64,000 nucleotides of DNA from assembly GCA_003385635.1 (NCBI GenBank), contig QQUY01000001.1, positions 2,271,001 to 2,335,000 on the forward strand, given 5' to 3'. Position 1 is the first letter of the stretch; every line of letters begins with the position of its first letter. The translations under genes were made by a program, and so were the position numbers. This DNA comes from Acidobacteriota bacterium. GTDB taxonomy: Bacteria > Acidobacteriota > Blastocatellia > Pyrinomonadales > Pyrinomonadaceae. This document shows, one piece after another, positions 51,095 to 59,803 of this stretch. The notes beneath the pieces were generated by a model. That model saw nothing but the letters and a program-made list of their open reading frames with translations. It had not been told where the DNA came from and did no database searches.

Positions 51095-52204
51095 TCAGCC
51101 GATCTGGACCAAGGGTTTATCCTCGCCTATCGCCTCCGTGTCCTTTCCCTCCTTTCGAAGGATCTCTACCTCTTTGACGAACTCCTCGACTATGTCGTCT
51201 CCGGACACACGCCTCATCGGGACTCCGTCCTTGAAGATCATTCCTACCTGTCTTCCGAAAGTCACACCGAGCTGCGAATCGTGAGCCTCTCCCGGCCCGT
51301 TGACGGCGCAACCCATTATCGAGAGGTGCAGTGGCTCTTCCACGTGCTGAAGCCTCCTCTCGATCTCCGTGACGATCCCTACGAAGTCATCCACTGCGAG
51401 CCTTCCGCAGGTGGGACAGGCGACTACAGTGACCCCTCTTTTTCTAAGCTCAAGGCTCTTAAGTATTTCCCAGGCGACCCGGATCTCTTCGTCCGGTTCA
51501 GCGGCGAGAGAAACGCGGATAGTGTCGCCGATCCCGTCGTAGAGAAGAATTCCCAGGCCCATGGCCGATTTGATCGTCCCTCCGAAGGGCGTTCCCGCTT
51601 CGGTAACGCCGAGATGAAGTGGATAATCGACCTTGTCCGCCATCAGCCGGTACGCTTCGACCGTTCGTTTCACGTCTGACGCCTTTAGAGAGATGATCGT
51701 GTCCGAAAAGCCCAGGTCCTCAAGGATTCGTATGTGACGCAATCCTGACTCGACCATCGCTTCCGGAGTGGCAGTGCCGTATTTCTCCAAAAGGTCCTTC
51801 TCGAGCGAACCTCCATTTACACCGATCCTGATGGGCACTTTCTGGGCCTCAGCGGCGCGAACGACCGTCTTTACGCGATCAAGAGCACCTATGTTTCCCG
51901 GGTTAATGCGTAGCTTGTCGACTCCGGCCTCAAGGGCCTTCAAGGCCAGCTTGTAGTGGAAATGAATGTCCGCGACTATCGGAATATGAACGCGTTTACG
52001 GATCTCTTTCAACGCTTCGGCTGCTTCGGGATTCGGAACGGCGATCCGGACGACCTCGCATCCGGCTTCGATCATCTTGTCGACCTGTGCGACCGTCTCA
52101 TCGACATTCTCGGTATCGGTTTTCGTCATCGATTGCACGACGACCGGTGCTCCGCCCCCTATCTGGACGCCGCCAACCATTACCGCCTTGGAAACTCTTG
52201 CCAT
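51095..52204 (-). CDS. ispG: 4-hydroxy-3-methylbut-2-enyl diphosphate synthase
   Basis: A 369-residue [4Fe-4S] enzyme of the MEP isoprenoid route. The cluster cysteines are in VACPTCGRLAVDDF and SIMGCAVNGPGEA; VQSMTKTDTENVD and VRIAVPNPEAAEAL mark the TIM-barrel part. Third gene in dxr-rseP-ispG, 22 bases after rseP. Confidence 0.97.
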   Translation of the reverse strand: MARVSKAVMVGGVQIGGGAPVVVQSMTKTDTENVDETVAQVDKMIEAGCEVVRIAVPNPEAAEALKEIRKRVHIPIVADIHFHYKLALKALEAGVDKLRINPGNIGALDRVKTVVRAAEAQKVPIRIGVNGGSLEKDLLEKYGTATPEAMVESGLRHIRILEDLGFSDTIISLKASDVKRTVEAYRLMADKVDYPLHLGVTEAGTPFGGTIKSAMGLGILLYDGIGDTIRVSLAAEPDEEIRVAWEILKSLELRKRGVTVVACPTCGRLAVDDFVGIVTEIERRLQHVEEPLHLSIMGCAVNGPGEAHDSQLGVTFGRQVGMIFKDGVPMRRVSGDDIVEEFVKEVEILRKEGKDTEAIGEDKPLVQIG

Positions 52205-52226
52205 TTGAGTGGAACTAACCGGGTCG

Positions 52227-53588
52227 TCAGCCGATGATCCGGGAGATATCGAAGTACAAAACGACGACCATCAACAACAGGATGATCGCAAGGCCGGCGA
52301 GCTGTATCTTCTCCTTGACCGCGACCGACAAAGTAAGTCCAAACATCGCCAGTATTGCCTCGATCCCCAAGACTGCGATCTGACCGCCATCCAGCAGAGG
52401 GATCGGGAGAAGATTGAAAATGCCGAGGTTCAGGCTGATGACCATCAGGATCGGCAGCAGTCCGGCAATTCCCGCGTCACGAACTATCGTTGCGATGATC
52501 TGGACAATTCCTACAGGGCCCGCGATGCCGCCTTCCTTAACAGAGCGCTCACCAGCGAACATCTGTCCGAGGGCCTTGCCGGTCAGCCTCAGGATCCGCC
52601 AATTCTCATTGAAGGCAAACGAAGTCGCTCCCAAGATCCCGACGGGCTCGCGAGAACCGGAAGAATCAAAAGCAATCCCGATAAGATATCGATCATCTTC
52701 CGTTTTCTTGGCGTTGGTCTGGATCTCTTTCGTCTCTCCGTTTCGGTTTACGACAATCGTGATCGGCTCGCCTTTGGAATTCTGAACGATCCGCTGCATC
52801 TCTTCGATCGTCCTGACAGGCTTGCCGTCAACAGAAGTGACCTGATCGCCGATCTGCAACCCCGACTGCGCTGCCGGCATATCCTGCTGGATCGAACCAA
52901 CAACGACCGCCTCAACGCCCATGTCGGGCTCCATCTGAATATCTCCGAACTTGTTGCCGTTGTTGATCAGTTCGCCGGGAACGATTGTCAAGGGAATTTT
53001 CTTTCCTTCCCTTTCGACAACGATCGGTGTCTCTTTTCCGGGAAGAAGAGATGCGTCCTCACGGATGCGCATCCACGTCGGATCTTTAACGCCGTCAAAC
53101 TCGACGATCCTGTCGCCGGGAACCAATCCGGCCTTCTCGGCCGCACCGCCCTCCACAACCGAGCCGACGATCGGGGCAGGCACGGAAGGGACGCCCAGCG
53201 CGACGGCTATGCCAAACGGGATCGCGAGTGCGAGAACGATGTTCATAAACGGTCCGCCGACCATCACAAGAAACTTCTGCCACCTCGGCCGAAGCTCGTA
53301 TAGCTCTTCGTCCGGGACCTTCTCACCTTCCGATTCGCCGCCTTCCAAAGGTGCGGTAGCTTCATCGCCATATAGCTTTACGTAGGCACCGAGAGGGATC
53401 GCACTGATCCTGTAATCCGTGTGGCCGCGCTTGAAGCCCCAGATCCTTGGGCCGATGCCGAAGAATGAAAAGGCTTCGACACGCATTCCAAGCAGTCTGG
53501 CAACTGCGAAATGGCCGAACTCGTGGATGTTTATCGCGACGCCGAGAACGAATACTACTGCGAAAACGACGAGCAAAATGTCAGACAT
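52227..53588 (-). CDS. rseP: RseP/M50 site-2 membrane metalloprotease with two PDZ domains
   Basis: A 453-residue intramembrane protease. Zinc site HEFGH at residues 22-26 in the first helix, with a second ligand region NLLPIPLLDGGQ near the end. Two PDZ domains lie between (about 125-205 and 210-290, VVEGGAAEKAGLVPGDRI and QSGLQIGDQVTSVDGKPV). It cleaves anti-sigma factors and signal remnants. A transmembrane anti-sigma factor lies 3 kb away. Confidence 0.95.
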   Translation of the reverse strand: MSDILLVVFAVVFVLGVAINIHEFGHFAVARLLGMRVEAFSFFGIGPRIWGFKRGHTDYRISAIPLGAYVKLYGDEATAPLEGGESEGEKVPDEELYELRPRWQKFLVMVGGPFMNIVLALAIPFGIAVALGVPSVPAPIVGSVVEGGAAEKAGLVPGDRIVEFDGVKDPTWMRIREDASLLPGKETPIVVEREGKKIPLTIVPGELINNGNKFGDIQMEPDMGVEAVVVGSIQQDMPAAQSGLQIGDQVTSVDGKPVRTIEEMQRIVQNSKGEPITIVVNRNGETKEIQTNAKKTEDDRYLIGIAFDSSGSREPVGILGATSFAFNENWRILRLTGKALGQMFAGERSVKEGGIAGPVGIVQIIATIVRDAGIAGLLPILMVISLNLGIFNLLPIPLLDGGQIAVLGIEAILAMFGLTLSVAVKEKIQLAGLAIILLLMVVVLYFDISRIIG

Positions 53589-53681
53589 GATCGTTAAAAC
53601 CTCTGGTCAAGAAAACGCTTTAGAAAACCTATGATCGCACAAAGTTGTAAAGGTAAAGTGTAAAGGGGGCAAAATACCGAG

Positions 53682-54887
53682 TCAAACCTTATTTATAGCA
53701 GCAGCAGAAGTCGCGCCGCGCCTGACGAATGCTTCAGCCGATCGCCTGGCGGCCACGTCCGCGGACAGGATGGACTCAAGTGAGTTCGCCTCGGTCGGAT
53801 GATGCTCCGCGACCATCTTCGCATTGATATCTGCAATATCACTTAGCCCGATCTTCCCATCCAGAAAAGCTCCTACTGCGATCTCGTTCGAAGCGTTCAG
53901 GACAGCAGGTGCCGTTCCTCCCTTCTCAAGAGCCTTGTATGCGATCGCGAGGTTTGGAAAGCGGTCAAGGTCCGGCTCCTCGAATTCGAGCTTTGAAACG
54001 GAGGCCAGATCGAGCGGGGGGAGCGGATTAGGGAGCCTTGCCGGGTAAGTGATCGCGTATTGGATAGCGTGTTTCATATCGGTAACGCCCATCTGAGCGA
54101 TCACCGATCCGTCATTCAATTCAACCATCGAATGAACCACCGACTGAGGGTGCACAACGACCTCGATACTTTCACCATTGACGCCGAAAAGCCATCTGGC
54201 CTCGATCACCTCGAGTCCCTTGTTCATCAGCGTGGCCGAATCGATCGAGATCTTGTCGCCCATATCCCAGGTGGGGTGATCAAGAGCTTCTTCCCGAGTC
54301 GCCATTTCTATCTGCGCTTTCGTCTTGGTCCTGAACGGGCCCCCGGACGCGGTCAAGATTATCCGCCTGACCTCGCCCATCTTCTCGCCCCGAAGGCATT
54401 GGTGAATTGCGTTGTGCTCCGAATCGACAGGCAGGATCTCTGCTCCACTTATATCAGCTGCCGATGTCATCAGCTCTCCCGCCATCACAAGCGTCTCTTT
54501 GTTCGCTAGCGCGATCCTTTTCCCCGACTCGATCGCCCGAAGCGTCGGAACGAAACCGACAGCTCCGACCGTCGCCGACACAAGCGTTCCGGCCTCTTTG
54601 ATCGTCGCCGCCTCGATCAGGCCTTTTTCACCGTGAACGATCGCAGGGTAGCTCGCTTTCGAAATCCCCTGATTATCCAATGCGGTCATCAAACGTTCAA
54701 CGCATTCTTCGTCTGCACAGGCCGCGAGCCTTGGCTTGAATTCGGCGATCTGTTCGGCAAGCAGCTCCGCATTGTTACCCGCCGCAAGCGCTTCGACCCT
54801 TACGTTGCCGAGGTGCCGTACGACCTTCAGCGTGTTACGACCTATCGAACCGGTCGATCCAAGTATTGAAATGTTTCGGGATTGCAT
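53682..54887 (-). CDS. dxr: 1-deoxy-D-xylulose 5-phosphate reductoisomerase
   Basis: A 401-residue MEP-pathway enzyme. NADPH motif ILGSTGSIGRNTL, metal and substrate motifs ILPVDSEHNAIHQCL, TASGGPFR and LNASNEIAVGAFL. First gene of the operon with rseP and ispG, an order found in several phyla. Confidence 0.97.
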   Translation of the reverse strand: MQSRNISILGSTGSIGRNTLKVVRHLGNVRVEALAAGNNAELLAEQIAEFKPRLAACADEECVERLMTALDNQGISKASYPAIVHGEKGLIEAATIKEAGTLVSATVGAVGFVPTLRAIESGKRIALANKETLVMAGELMTSAADISGAEILPVDSEHNAIHQCLRGEKMGEVRRIILTASGGPFRTKTKAQIEMATREEALDHPTWDMGDKISIDSATLMNKGLEVIEARWLFGVNGESIEVVVHPQSVVHSMVELNDGSVIAQMGVTDMKHAIQYAITYPARLPNPLPPLDLASVSKLEFEEPDLDRFPNLAIAYKALEKGGTAPAVLNASNEIAVGAFLDGKIGLSDIADINAKMVAEHHPTEANSLESILSADVAARRSAEAFVRRGATSAAAINKV

Positions 54888-54990
54888 AGTGAGTGGGGTT
54901 CTAGAAGATTAACACAATAACGGCGACGCAAGAATCGCTCGTCAAACGCGGCCTTTGAGCATCATCCGGTTGTTATATTTCTGGATAAAC

Positions 54991-55545
54991 TCAGCGATCT
55001 CCGAACTTCCTGAACATCTCCTTATTGAATTCCTTCGATCCACTTTTCGGGACAGTTAGCGATTTCCAATCCGCTCCCCGAAAGATCTTTGCGAGTATCA
55101 CTATTTGGCCGATGTGAAATGCGTAGTGCATAAGTTGGCGATTCATCGCCTGCAAGACGGTATGGTCCTCTCCCCGTATCGTGACCGTTCTCCCAAGATC
55201 GGCAGGAGAGAGCTCTTCGAGGGTCTCGAAAAGCAATGCCCATCCAGATTCCCAGGATCTCATCAGGCTTTCACGATCATCTTCATTGATCTCGAATTCC
55301 GTGTCGCGGTCCCTGTCGGGCTTTTCACCATCCTCAGTCAGGAAATTTCGCCACCTGGATCTTTGGTTCCCTGCAATGTGCTTTATGACGATCGCGACCG
55401 AATTCGCGTCGGTCGCGTTCTCTACAAAGAACTCTTCATCGGCCACTTGTTCAAGTGCTTTTTCCGCGAGATTCTTATAGCCGCGGAATTTGTGTTTCGC
55501 GTCTTCTAAATAATCTCTGGCTATGCTTTCGTAGATTTGCTGCAT
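54991..55545 (-). CDS. DUF1572 (DinB-superfamily) protein
   Basis: A 184-residue four-helix protein. IVIKHIAGN holds the first likely metal His, and the motif RQLMHYAFHIGQIVILAK the other two. The C-terminal DWKSLTVPKSGSKEFN is characteristic of DUF1572. ATG at 55545 is preferred over GTG at 55587. Function unknown; related enzymes are thiol transferases. Divergent from the ECF sigma gene. Confidence 0.85.
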   Translation of the reverse strand: MQQIYESIARDYLEDAKHKFRGYKNLAEKALEQVADEEFFVENATDANSVAIVIKHIAGNQRSRWRNFLTEDGEKPDRDRDTEFEINEDDRESLMRSWESGWALLFETLEELSPADLGRTVTIRGEDHTVLQAMNRQLMHYAFHIGQIVILAKIFRGADWKSLTVPKSGSKEFNKEMFRKFGDR

Positions 55546-55713
55546 ACGGATGTAATGCCCCAGTGCAGACCGGTAGTCAAACTCCACAACAAAAAATTTT
55601 GCCTTTTGACGTTTTACCTATAAAATTACGGGGTCAATACAACCGGTCCGAAAAGGAGGCACATCATAGCCAGCAACGATTTTTCAAATCCCGAATCCAC
55701 AGCAGGAGTTGAT

Positions 55714-56361
55714 ATGAACTTGACCTCCGCTGCGATCAATACTTCGATCGCTGAGAAGAGAGAGGAAGACAGGAGCGTTCCTACGGCGCTGCCTGAACAA
55801 GTGAATAGGCAGGAGATTACCAGGGACACCCCGGACTACGAGCTGACCCAGCTCTCGTCCGAAGGAGATCTGGAAGCTTTTGAGATGCTTTATCAGAAGT
55901 ATCACCGAAGGGCTTACAGCCTTTGCCTAAGGATGACGAACAACGTTACCGAGGCGGAGGACCTCACTCAGGAGGCTTTCATTCAGCTTTACCGGAAAGC
56001 CGGCAGTTTCCGCGGCGACTCGGCATTCACGACGTGGTTTCACAGGCTTGTCGTTAATCAGGTGCTGATGCACTTCCGGAAACGCAGCGTGAAGAACGAA
56101 AAGACCACGGACGACGGCGAAATGCCTGAAAAGCTTTTCCCGCAGTCAAAAACGAAGGCCAATCTTCCGATACTCAACAGGATCGACATCAACAAAGCGA
56201 TCGCTTCGCTGCCTCCCGGTTACAAGTCCGTCTTTATCCTGCACGACGTCGAGGGCTTTGAACATTCAGAAGTTGCAAGGATCCTTGGGATCTCCGTAGG
56301 GACCTCAAAATCGCAGTTGCACAAGGCCCGTTTGAAGCTCCGGGGAATGCTTGTTCGCTAA
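55714..56361 (+). CDS. ECF-family RNA polymerase sigma factor
   Basis: A 215-residue sigma factor with an extra N-terminal region of about 45 residues. Region 2 is [20 protein letters not shown] with the -10-reading part [17 protein letters not shown]; region 4 is [18 protein letters not shown] and [22 protein letters not shown] at 55714 follows CAGGAG. An anti-sigma gene lies 170 bases downstream, after an A/T-rich promoter-like gap. Confidence 0.93.
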   Translation: MNLTSAAINTSIAEKREEDRSVPTALPEQVNRQEITRDTPDYELTQLSSEGDLEAFEMLYQKYHRRAYSLCLRMTNNVTEAEDLTQEAFIQLYRKAGSFRGDSAFTTWFHRLVVNQVLMHFRKRSVKNEKTTDDGEMPEKLFPQSKTKANLPILNRIDINKAIASLPPGYKSVFILHDVEGFEHSEVARILGISVGTSKSQLHKARLKLRGMLVR

Positions 56362-56531
56362 GGGTCCGGAGACGGGGTTTTTGTAAAGAAATGTAAGGAC
56401 TTTGGGCAACCATTGGCCTGAACGTTTAATCTCATTATCTGTTTTTGCAAGTCTTTTATTTATAACATTTGAAAGCTTCCCAATTTTGAATATTTAATAA
56501 TTTTCTGACCGAATAACGAGTATTAAGACCG

Positions 56532-57266
56532 ATGAATTGTGGTAACTATCAAAATCTGATCAGCGCCTTCCTTGACGGCGAACTGGATGCAGATACCTGG
56601 AAAGCCGTCGAAGGCCATATGGAGGCGTGCGAGGAATGCTCGAACGTCTTTACCGACTTTAGTTCCATCCTCGATTTTTGCGAGGATTCACTTGCTGTCG
56701 ACAGCGAGCCTCCGAATTCTCACGCACTTTGGTGCCGGATCAACAACATTATCGAGACGGAGGTTCCTGAACCGCAAGAACAAGAAGTAGTTGTAAGCGA
56801 GGCGGCTCCAGGGTTCTGGAACAGTTCTCTGAATCTGTCTGCCGGCCAGATCGCCTCTGCGGTCGCCTGCATCGCCGTCGTCAGTTCGTTGGTAACTGTG
56901 ATCGCGTTTCAAAACCTGGCGTCCGGTGCCGAACCCGGTTCGAGCCGGGACTCCGGCCGTACTGTTTTTGAGAAGGTCCTTGCAGACCTCGGGATTGGCG
57001 AGACTCCTGTTGAACGCACCGAAAGACGCGTCAAGGAACAACGTGCCGCGATAGATTACTGGAAGACCAAGGTCGAAGCCCGGCGCGCTTCCTGGAACAA
57101 TGAGACCCAGATCGTCTTTGATAGGAACCTCAGCGAGATCGACAAGGCTGTCAACGAATACACCAAACTGCTCCAGGAAGATCCGCAAGACTCGATTTCC
57201 AATGAAATGCTCGATTCGGCTTTGAGGGAAAAGATGGAGCTTCTCCGCGAGTTTTCGGAGCTCTAG
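56532..57266 (+). CDS. Zinc-finger (zf-HC2) transmembrane anti-sigma factor
   Basis: A 244-residue membrane protein. The N-terminal zinc-binding module is HMEACEEC (residues 29-36) with an upstream Cys, one helix at about 112-135 (IASAVACIAVVSSLVTVIAF), and a charged, coiled periplasmic domain. It should hold the ECF sigma factor inactive at the membrane and may be cut by RseP-type proteolysis. Confidence 0.88.
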   Translation: MNCGNYQNLISAFLDGELDADTWKAVEGHMEACEECSNVFTDFSSILDFCEDSLAVDSEPPNSHALWCRINNIIETEVPEPQEQEVVVSEAAPGFWNSSLNLSAGQIASAVACIAVVSSLVTVIAFQNLASGAEPGSSRDSGRTVFEKVLADLGIGETPVERTERRVKEQRAAIDYWKTKVEARRASWNNETQIVFDRNLSEIDKAVNEYTKLLQEDPQDSISNEMLDSALREKMELLREFSEL

Positions 57267-57282
57267 TTTTCCCGCGTTGGAA

Positions 57283-58062
57283 ATGAACCGGATTGCCAAC
57301 ACAAGTAAGAACCTACTAAAAAACGGCTCGGCAAAGGTACTCCTGTTAGTTCTTTCAGGAGCCTTCCTGATTGCCCTTCCTTCTGCCGTCTCCGCGCAGA
57401 AGAGCTTCAAGAAGTCCTACCCTGCGTCGAAAAACGTTCGTCTCGATCTCGTAAACCGAACCGGAACGGTCACTGTCGAAGGATGGGAAAGGAATGAGAT
57501 TCGTATATCTGCGTCACTCGAACGGCCATATGCCTCGATCGAACCCAGCAGTCATTCTGGTCAGATCAGGATCGACGTTGTTAAAGCCAATCAGGGCCGC
57601 GGAGAGGTAGGTGATGCAAACTTTACTATCTATGTCCCATACGGCGCTACCGTCGATATCGAGACCCGAATCGGAAACCTCAACGTCAGCAACGTGAGAG
57701 GTGTCTACGTGCGAGCCCACATCACATCTGAGGGAGATGTGACCCTTACAAACATCGTAGCCTCCAAGGTGACGGCGAAGAACGTAAACGGAAATATGTT
57801 CTTTGACGGCATCGTGCGACCTGGAGGTACCTACGTTTTCAAATCCGTAACAGGCGATGTGAATGTCCGAATACCCCTCGAGTCCTCTTTCCGACTGCTT
57901 GCGACCGCGCCGACCACCCGCAATATTTCTTTGGGCTCGTTCTCCAACACAAGCATGCGACTGATCGGAAACGGGAGACGGGTCGTGGGCAAGGTCGGAG
58001 GTGGAAGTGCGACATTGACGGTCGAGAACCTTCGCGGAACGATTTCGTTCCTCAGGCGCTGA
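57283..58062 (+). CDS. Exported DUF4097-like beta-helix protein (1)
   Basis: A 259-residue exported protein: signal peptide (ending VSAQ, about residue 38), then repeated short beta strands with NRTGTVTVEGWERNEIRIS, typical of DUF4097-type adhesin-like beta solenoids. Likely surface or periplasmic. It starts 17 bases after the anti-sigma stop, so it may be an ECF target. ATG at 57283 is preferred to TTG at 57277. Confidence 0.78.
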   Translation: MNRIANTSKNLLKNGSAKVLLLVLSGAFLIALPSAVSAQKSFKKSYPASKNVRLDLVNRTGTVTVEGWERNEIRISASLERPYASIEPSSHSGQIRIDVVKANQGRGEVGDANFTIYVPYGATVDIETRIGNLNVSNVRGVYVRAHITSEGDVTLTNIVASKVTAKNVNGNMFFDGIVRPGGTYVFKSVTGDVNVRIPLESSFRLLATAPTTRNISLGSFSNTSMRLIGNGRRVVGKVGGGSATLTVENLRGTISFLRR

Positions 58063-58157
58063 TGTGCTATTTTCAATGATGCAGGTATTGCTCCTGCAGC
58101 GTACCCATCCTTTCCCTCCCCGTTCTTCCTGACCCTGTCCTGCTTTCCCATTTAGCC

Positions 58158-59036
58158 ATGAGAACATTCTTTAACTTCACCCTTATTCTCTCGATCCTTT
58201 CAGTAATTGCTCTCCTTTCAAGCGGTGTGTTTGCTCAAAGCCCGCAAACCCTGAAAAGAACGACCTACAAGACCGAAACGGTCGAAGCTGGCGTCGGAAC
58301 CACGGTTTCCATAATCGGGAGCCCCGTCGGGGCTATTCGCATCGAAGGCTGGAACAGGAACGAGATAGAGATCTCCGCGGAGATCGAGGTAACGGCCTCG
58401 AACGAGTCGGATCTTGCCGAGCTTTCGAAGGTCACAGGGTTTCTTGTCGATCAGGGCCTTACCAAGACAAATATCGTAACCGTTGGACCACACGACAAGA
58501 AGTACCTGAAGAAGGCCGCAAAAGGATTTCCGAAACGGCTCCGCAATTCACCTTTTACAATCGACTACACCTTGAAGGTACCCGTCTATACTGACTTCGT
58601 GATTGACGGAGGAAGGGGTGATTTCTTCCTTCGAGGTGTCGAAGGAAGCATGAGAATCAAGTTCCTCGAGTCCAAAGCTGAAATGATGCTTACGGGCGGA
58701 TCGATCCAGGCAACATTTGGCGTTGGGGACGTAAACGTAACAATGCTGAAGCCGAGCTGGAGAGGTCGCTTTGCCGAAGTTCAGGTCGCAAGCGGAACAC
58801 TGAACGTTCTCATGCCCAGGGATATGAACGCCAACCTGATCGCTGAAGTGCTCCGCACCGGCACGATCGAGAACGGATTCGAGAACATAAAGCCTGTTCG
58901 TCTTACCAAATTTTCGGAATCATTTATGGACAGCATCGTGGGAAACGGCGGAGCGAGGATGAGGTTCACTGTTGGAGACGGATCCCTCGTGTTGTCGCAC
59001 GCTTCCAAGCCTGAAGTCGCAGAAAAGCAGCCATAG
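58158..59036 (+). CDS. Exported DUF4097-like protein (2)
   Basis: A 292-residue exported protein related to the preceding one: signal peptide (ending VFAQ, about residue 27) and IRIEGWNRNEIEISAEIEV matching the other's TVEGWERNEIRISA. It has an extra lysine-rich insert (HDKKYLKKAAKGFPKRLR) near residue 115. Same strand and probably the same unit; a good terminator follows. Confidence 0.78.
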   Translation: MRTFFNFTLILSILSVIALLSSGVFAQSPQTLKRTTYKTETVEAGVGTTVSIIGSPVGAIRIEGWNRNEIEISAEIEVTASNESDLAELSKVTGFLVDQGLTKTNIVTVGPHDKKYLKKAAKGFPKRLRNSPFTIDYTLKVPVYTDFVIDGGRGDFFLRGVEGSMRIKFLESKAEMMLTGGSIQATFGVGDVNVTMLKPSWRGRFAEVQVASGTLNVLMPRDMNANLIAEVLRTGTIENGFENIKPVRLTKFSESFMDSIVGNGGARMRFTVGDGSLVLSHASKPEVAEKQP

Positions 59037-59058
59037 TCAGCCTTTTGGATTTGGATTT

Positions 59059-59103
59059 GGAAAGTGGTAGATTACCGATTTACCACTTTCCAATTTCTTT
59101 TTA
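59059..59103 (+). terminator. Rho-independent terminator
   Basis: GGAAAGTGGTA-gattaccgatt-TACCACTTTCC (11 pairs) followed by AATTTCTTTTT. Confidence 0.85.
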
Positions 59104-59116
59104 AATTCACAAGTTT

Positions 59117-59707
59117 ATGGCAATCAAATCGGATCTTTGGCTTCAGCGAATGGTTGAAGAGGAGAAGATGATCGATCCTTTTCTCCCCGATCTCGTCCGG
59201 GAGGCCGAAGGCAACAAGATCATTTCAGCGGGCAGCTCAAGTTACGGTTACGACATGAGGCTTGCGGACGACGGCTTCAGGATCTTTTCTTCAGTTTACG
59301 GATCAGAGATCGATCCGAAGCGTTTTGATGAGGACTCTTTGATCGAACCTGAGCTTCGGACAGCTGACGACGGCTCGCGGTACTACCTTCTTCCGCCGCA
59401 TCACTATGGCCTTGGCGTATCGGTAGAAACCTTCCGAATGCCGAGGAACATCACCGGCATCGCTCTCGGAAAGTCTACGTATGCACGGGCAGGACTGCTG
59501 GTAAACACGACGCCGCTTGAAGCAAGCTGGACGGGCAGGCTCGTTGTCGAGATCGCGAATCTAGCTAATCTTCCGCTTCGGGTCTATGTGAACGAAGGGA
59601 TCGGCCAGATACTTTTCTTCGAGTCGGACGAGAATTGCGCCGTTTCGTATGAGGACCGCGGCGGAAAATACCAGGGACAGACGGGACTCACGTTCGCGAA
59701 AGTGTAA
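59117..59707 (+). CDS. dcd: dCTP deaminase
   Basis: A 196-residue trimeric enzyme deaminating dCTP to dUTP. SAGSSSYGYDMRLAD, LALG-like IALGKSTYARAGL, and TPLEASWTGRLVVEI with the catalytic Glu region are present; QGQTGLTFAKV ends the protein. It stands alone before the aromatic catabolic cluster. Confidence 0.95.
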   Translation: MAIKSDLWLQRMVEEEKMIDPFLPDLVREAEGNKIISAGSSSYGYDMRLADDGFRIFSSVYGSEIDPKRFDEDSLIEPELRTADDGSRYYLLPPHHYGLGVSVETFRMPRNITGIALGKSTYARAGLLVNTTPLEASWTGRLVVEIANLANLPLRVYVNEGIGQILFFESDENCAVSYEDRGGKYQGQTGLTFAKV

Positions 59708-59739
59708 TTCTTTCTTCAGTTTAGGGGAGTTCCCTTTTG

Positions 59740-59790
59740 ATACGGCAAGACTGCGGACCAAATTGCAGGCTTGCCGTATTTCTATATAAT
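59740..59790 (+). promoter_or_regulatory. Promoter with overlapping hairpin ahead of the 3-hydroxyanthranilate cluster
   Basis: ATACGGCAAG (59740-59749) pairs with CTTGCCGTAT (59770-59779), with inner CTGC/GCAG. TTGCAG at 59763 and TATAAT at 59785 are separated by 16 bases, so the -35 hexamer lies inside the dyad. This looks like a repressor operator or the dcd terminator overlapping a promoter. Confidence 0.5.
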
Positions 59791-59803
59791 CGTGGGTATA
59801 GCG

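Noticed and set aside
52209-53303. Long plus-strand frame of 364 codons
   Set aside because: It is antisense to rseP, whose motifs are complete; the product is Asp/Arg-rich and resembles no family.
55606-55624. Promoter TTGACG...TATAAA before the ECF sigma gene
   Set aside because: The spacing is only 7 bases, far too short for a sigma-70 promoter.
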